From assembly GCF_005938385.1 (NCBI RefSeq), contig NZ_VCRA01000043.1:1-50578 (forward strand): DNA of 50,578 nt, in the 5' to 3' direction. Position numbers and translations under genes: made by a program. The first letter of the stretch is position 1; each line of letters starts with the position of its first letter. Below are positions 48,317 to 50,578 of this stretch, piece after piece. Under the pieces are notes generated by a model, which worked only from the letters and a program-made list of their open reading frames with translations, ran no database searches and had not been told where the DNA came from. This DNA is from Paenibacillus mesophilus. Lineage in GTDB: Bacteria > Bacillota > Bacilli > Paenibacillales > NBRC-103111.

Positions 48317-49090
48317 ATGAAATCGTTTTTTATACTGACCGATTTGGAAGGCCCGTCAGGGGTGGACAGCTTCACGCAAACCCGTCCCGGAGACGGATAC
48401 CCCGAACGGGTGGAAGCCGCCAAGAAGCTGCTCGCACGAGAAGTGAACGCCTGCATCGAAGGGATCCGGAGCGTGTATCCGGAAGCCCGCGTCGACGTAT
48501 GGGACGGACACGGTCCTGGAGGACTCGTTGCGGAGGATGTGATCGGAGGCCGGTATTTGAGAGAAGGGAAGCCATATAAACAGCTCGACGGCTTCGACGC
48601 GCTTCTCTTCGTCGGCCAGCACGCGATGGCCGGTACGTTCAACGCCCCGCTGAATCATACGTATTCTTCGAAGACGATCGCCTACTATAAGCTGAACGGC
48701 GTGTTCATCGGGGAGTTCGGAGCTCGGGCGCTTATCGCCGGGGTGCAGGGCGTGCCGACCGTCTTTTTGTCCGGCGACGATAAAGCCGCCTTGGAAGCGC
48801 GCATGTTCGTCCCCGAGATTGAGACGGCCGTGGTGAAGCAGGGACAAGGCATCGAAGCGGCGATCCATCTGGACGGGGAAGAAGCATGCCGCATCGTTCG
48901 CGAAGGAGCCGCCCGGGCGGTTCGCCGTACAGCCGACATCGCTCCTTTCACCGGCATATCGGCCCCTTATGTGCTGGAAATCGGCTATTTGGAGCCTCCC
49001 CAAAAAGACATGCAGGGGCCCGGAATCGAGTGGATCAATGACCGGACCGTTCGGATCCGGCGGGACGATATCCGGGATTTCCCTTTGTAA
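48317..49090 (+). CDS. M55 family metallopeptidase (DppA-like D-aminopeptidase)
   Basis: ATG at 48317, eight bases after CGGAGGTG; 257 residues. The zinc ligands of the M55 family are visible: Asp9 and Glu11 (TDLEG), His65 (DGHG), His102 (GQHA) and Glu133 (GEFG), with His114 (NHTYSS) as the likely nucleophile. Family members cleave D-amino-acid-containing peptides such as those from cell-wall turnover, and form toroidal decamers. It is downstream of the AraC gene and upstream of a wall hydrolase with a separate riboswitch. Confidence 0.9.
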   Translation: MKSFFILTDLEGPSGVDSFTQTRPGDGYPERVEAAKKLLAREVNACIEGIRSVYPEARVDVWDGHGPGGLVAEDVIGGRYLREGKPYKQLDGFDALLFVGQHAMAGTFNAPLNHTYSSKTIAYYKLNGVFIGEFGARALIAGVQGVPTVFLSGDDKAALEARMFVPEIETAVVKQGQGIEAAIHLDGEEACRIVREGAARAVRRTADIAPFTGISAPYVLEIGYLEPPQKDMQGPGIEWINDRTVRIRRDDIRDFPL

Positions 49091-49159
49091 ACTGGTATTA
49101 TTTGTGGGTTGACCTGTCGGAAAACGGTATGCTACCCTAAAACCCAATCTATAAAACAT

Positions 49160-49280
49160 GCCGAATCCGGAATATTCCGAATATCCGGTACGGGGGACTT
49201 CTTTATTCGGGGTGAATGTTCGCGCTTTCAGCGGACAAGGGAACAACCTCTTCCCTAACCCGTCAACTAACCTCGGAGGC
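49160..49280 (+). promoter_or_regulatory. cyclic di-AMP riboswitch (ydaO-yuaA type)
   Basis: The leader contains the conserved words CGGGGGACTTC and CGGGGTGAAT on the 5' side and CCCGTCAACTAACCTCGG on the 3' side, with GCC (49160) and GGC (49278) able to close the P1 stem. This is the typical ydaO-type c-di-AMP aptamer found before wall-hydrolase genes in Bacillales, where ligand binding lowers expression. It ends about 20 bases before the NlpC/P60 gene. A weak promoter with TTGACC at 49109-49114 lies upstream. Confidence 0.85.
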
Positions 49281-49300
49281 AGCAGGAGGGAAACCGTTTG

Positions 49301-50197
49301 ATGCGTTTGTGGAAAACTGTTGTTTTGTCGTGCGCCGTTTGGATGTCCGCATGTGCAGTACATAGTCCAGATGCTTCCGCCTTTCCGGCCGAGCAGGGCG
49401 TCAAAGTCCAGGTGAACGATCAATTGGTCAGCTTCCCGGAGGCGAAGCCGTTCATCGATAGCGACGGCCAGACGCTCGTACCGATGCGCTCCGTGTTCGA
49501 GGCGATGGGCTACCGTCTCGACTGGAGCATGGATAAGGGGCAAGGATCCATAGCCGCTCAAGACACCAAGGCGAAGAAGCTGGAAATCAAGACCGGGGCC
49601 GGCGAGGCGATGCTGAACGGCAAGCCGGTCAAGCTGCAGAACGGTGCGCAGATGCGGGAAGGTACCGTTTACGTTCCTTTGCGGGTTGTATCGGAAACGC
49701 TCGGTTATATCGTGCAATGGGACAATGACAACGGGATCGCGATCATCGGCCAAGACGGCAAATACCATGCGCCTGCTTGGTATGCTGCGCCGACAGCGGC
49801 AGCGCCGGTTGTGGCGGCCTATACGCCGCCGACGCCTACTGTTGCGGATAAGGTGACGAGTACGGCCCAAACCTTGCTCGGCATCCGTTACGTATGGGGA
49901 GGTACGACGACGAAAGGCTTCGACTGCTCGGGCTTCGTCAATTACGTTTTCGACCAATACGGCATCGATCTGCCGCGAACGTCTCTTGAGATGTACGATT
50001 CGGCCGGGCAGTCGGTTGTCGGCTTACAAACCGGGGACTTGATGTTTTTCAAAATCGGCAAAGCTACGACCCATGTCGGTATTTATTTGGGAGAAGGGCA
50101 ATTCGTATCTGCGACGACATCGGCGGGGACGAAAATCGATTCGGTGTACAGCAATTATTGGGGCTCGAAATTCATAGGCGCGAAGCGCGTCATATAA
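49301..50197 (+). CDS. cell-wall hydrolase with copper-amine-oxidase-like stalk domain and NlpC/P60 domain
   Basis: ATG at 49301; TTG at 49298 is equally possible by spacing from GGAGG. The 298-residue protein has a signal sequence (about 1-27), a stalk domain of the copper-amine-oxidase N-terminal type (about 33-150: VQVNDQLVSFPEAKPFID, VPLRVVSETLGY), a Pro/Ala linker, and a C-terminal NlpC/P60 peptidase with Cys209 (GFDCSGFV) and His258 (THVGIYL). The usual third histidine, 12 residues later, is Ser270 here. It likely cleaves peptidoglycan peptides and is controlled by c-di-AMP. Confidence 0.92.
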   Translation: MRLWKTVVLSCAVWMSACAVHSPDASAFPAEQGVKVQVNDQLVSFPEAKPFIDSDGQTLVPMRSVFEAMGYRLDWSMDKGQGSIAAQDTKAKKLEIKTGAGEAMLNGKPVKLQNGAQMREGTVYVPLRVVSETLGYIVQWDNDNGIAIIGQDGKYHAPAWYAAPTAAAPVVAAYTPPTPTVADKVTSTAQTLLGIRYVWGGTTTKGFDCSGFVNYVFDQYGIDLPRTSLEMYDSAGQSVVGLQTGDLMFFKIGKATTHVGIYLGEGQFVSATTSAGTKIDSVYSNYWGSKFIGAKRVI

Positions 50198-50207
50198 GTT
50201 GGATGAA

Positions 50208-50243
50208 AAAAACACAAGCCGGGGGAGGCTTGTGTTTTTTTCT
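50208..50243 (+). terminator. intrinsic terminator after the NlpC/P60 gene
   Basis: Stem AAAAACACAAGCC/GGCTTGTGTTTTT with a six-base loop and a T-run, 10 bases after the stop codon. Confidence 0.9.
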
Positions 50244-50423
50244 TATCGATTCAGAAAATTTAACTTCGCTAAAGCGTTAAAGCGAAGTGCGAGTTTCTGA
50301 ACCAAGAAAAACTTTCGGTGTTCGGAGTCCTCGAAAAGTACCCGGCGTAATCTTCGAAGGATAGCGTCACTTTTTGGGGTGAGAGTAGCGGTCGCTCATC
50401 CTTGAAGTACGTCGATAGACGTT
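50244..50423 (+). repeat. dispersed structured element, copy B (long form)
   Basis: TTATCGAT leads into an outer stem TTCAGAAA (50250-50257)/TTTCTGAA (50294-50301) that encloses ACTTCGCT/AGCGAAGT (50263-50288). Next come ACCAAGAAAAACTT (50301-50314), about 73 bases absent from copy A with several small hairpins, and the 36-base block 50388-50423 identical to 25216-25251. The outer stem differs in sequence from copy A but keeps its pairing. It lies between two terminators, next to a probable transposase gene. With those terminators it accounts for the gene-free stretch 50198-50525. Confidence 0.75.
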
Positions 50424-50424
50424 C

Positions 50425-50459
50425 AGCCTGTTGATTAACCTCAACAGGCTATTTTTTTT
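50425..50459 (+). terminator. intrinsic terminator after structured element B
   Basis: A perfect 10-bp stem AGCCTGTTGA/TCAACAGGCT with a six-base loop, followed by ATTTTTTTTG. It immediately follows the 36-base conserved block. It could end a transcript of the element or shield the transposase gene from read-through. Confidence 0.88.
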
Positions 50460-50491
50460 GGTTTCTTTATCTATTCACCGCGTTAATGTGA

Positions 50492-50497
50492 TATAAT
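50492..50497 (+). promoter_or_regulatory. -10 box of the edge gene
   Basis: TATAAT, 29 bases before the ATG at 50526, with AGGCGGTG as ribosome site. No convincing -35 hexamer is seen. Confidence 0.5.
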
Positions 50498-50525
50498 ATT
50501 ACTATCCTATTTAGGCGGTGATTGC

Positions 50526-50578
50526 ATGCTTCGCTCCAATCCACATGCACAAAACAGCTACGAATTCGTTTGTTTGGA
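50526..50578 (+). CDS. N-terminus of a probable transposase, cut by the window edge
   Basis: ATG at 50526, six bases after AGGCGGTG, encodes MLRSNPHAQNSYEFVCL before the window ends. This resembles the N-terminus of IS1182-type transposases, which often begin MLRSNP or MIRSNP followed by a YEFV segment. Only 17 residues are visible, so the family call rests on a short motif. If correct, the right window edge lies inside an insertion sequence. Confidence 0.55.
   Translation, partial: MLRSNPHAQNSYEFVCL

Overview
The window looks like chromosomal DNA of a Gram-positive Bacillales bacterium of the Paenibacillus/Cohnella type. This is an inference from moderately GC-rich genes with strong GGAGG ribosome sites and frequent TTG starts, many AraC regulators and lipoprotein solute-binding proteins, a DUF3231 protein, a csoR-copZ pair, X2-module carbohydrate enzymes, and a c-di-AMP (ydaO-type) riboswitch in front of an NlpC/P60 wall hydrolase. 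No rRNA, tRNA or CRISPR array was seen.

Layout. 1-2.9 kb: end of a truncated gene, a small membrane protein, a cysteine-rich small protein, a DoxX-like protein and a DUF3231 protein. 3.1-15.8 kb: an accessory block of AraC regulators, phytanoyl-CoA-dioxygenase-like (PhyH) Fe(II)/2-oxoglutarate oxygenases, two lone solute-binding lipoproteins and an ADP-ribosylglycohydrolase. 16-22.2 kb: a GntR regulator fused to a solute-binding-protein domain, a solute-binding lipoprotein, and a Tat-exported beta-helix protein. 22.4-25.1 kb: copper genes (csoR, copZ, a Met-rich multicopper oxidase). 25.5-27.7 kb: selD and selU/mnmH for 2-selenouridine in tRNA. 27.7-31.6 kb: small sensor and glyoxalase-fold genes, an SRPBCC protein and a spermidine-synthase-like protein. 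31.8-45.6 kb: a second polysaccharide-related block with a 1774-residue secreted multimodular protein, a second GntR/solute-binding fusion, a cytoplasmic heparinase II/III-like protein, a solute-binding lipoprotein and two amidohydrolase-fold proteins. 45.6-50.6 kb: a DUF420 membrane protein, a fifth PhyH/AraC pair, an M55 peptidase, the riboswitch-controlled wall hydrolase, and the start of a probable transposase.

Most notable pattern. All five PhyH genes lie directly beside an AraC regulator: four divergent pairs and one two-gene operon. A decayed sixth PhyH fragment is also present. The four solute-binding lipoproteins belong to one subfamily, and no ABC permease or ATPase gene is in the window. 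Both GntR/solute-binding fusion regulators sit beside such a lipoprotein gene and polysaccharide-active genes. This suggests, as inference, repeated sense-and-respond modules for glycans or small metabolites, built by duplication.

Non-coding structure is rich: a dispersed structured repeat in two copies (25.1 and 50.3 kb) whose outer stem differs in sequence but keeps its pairing; a cloverleaf-like inverted-repeat array directly after the beta-helix gene (22.2 kb); a 192-bp MITE-like nested hairpin (31.6 kb); a tandem pair of 38-bp hairpin units (23.2 kb); and operator-like repeat clusters in front of both GntR-fusion genes.
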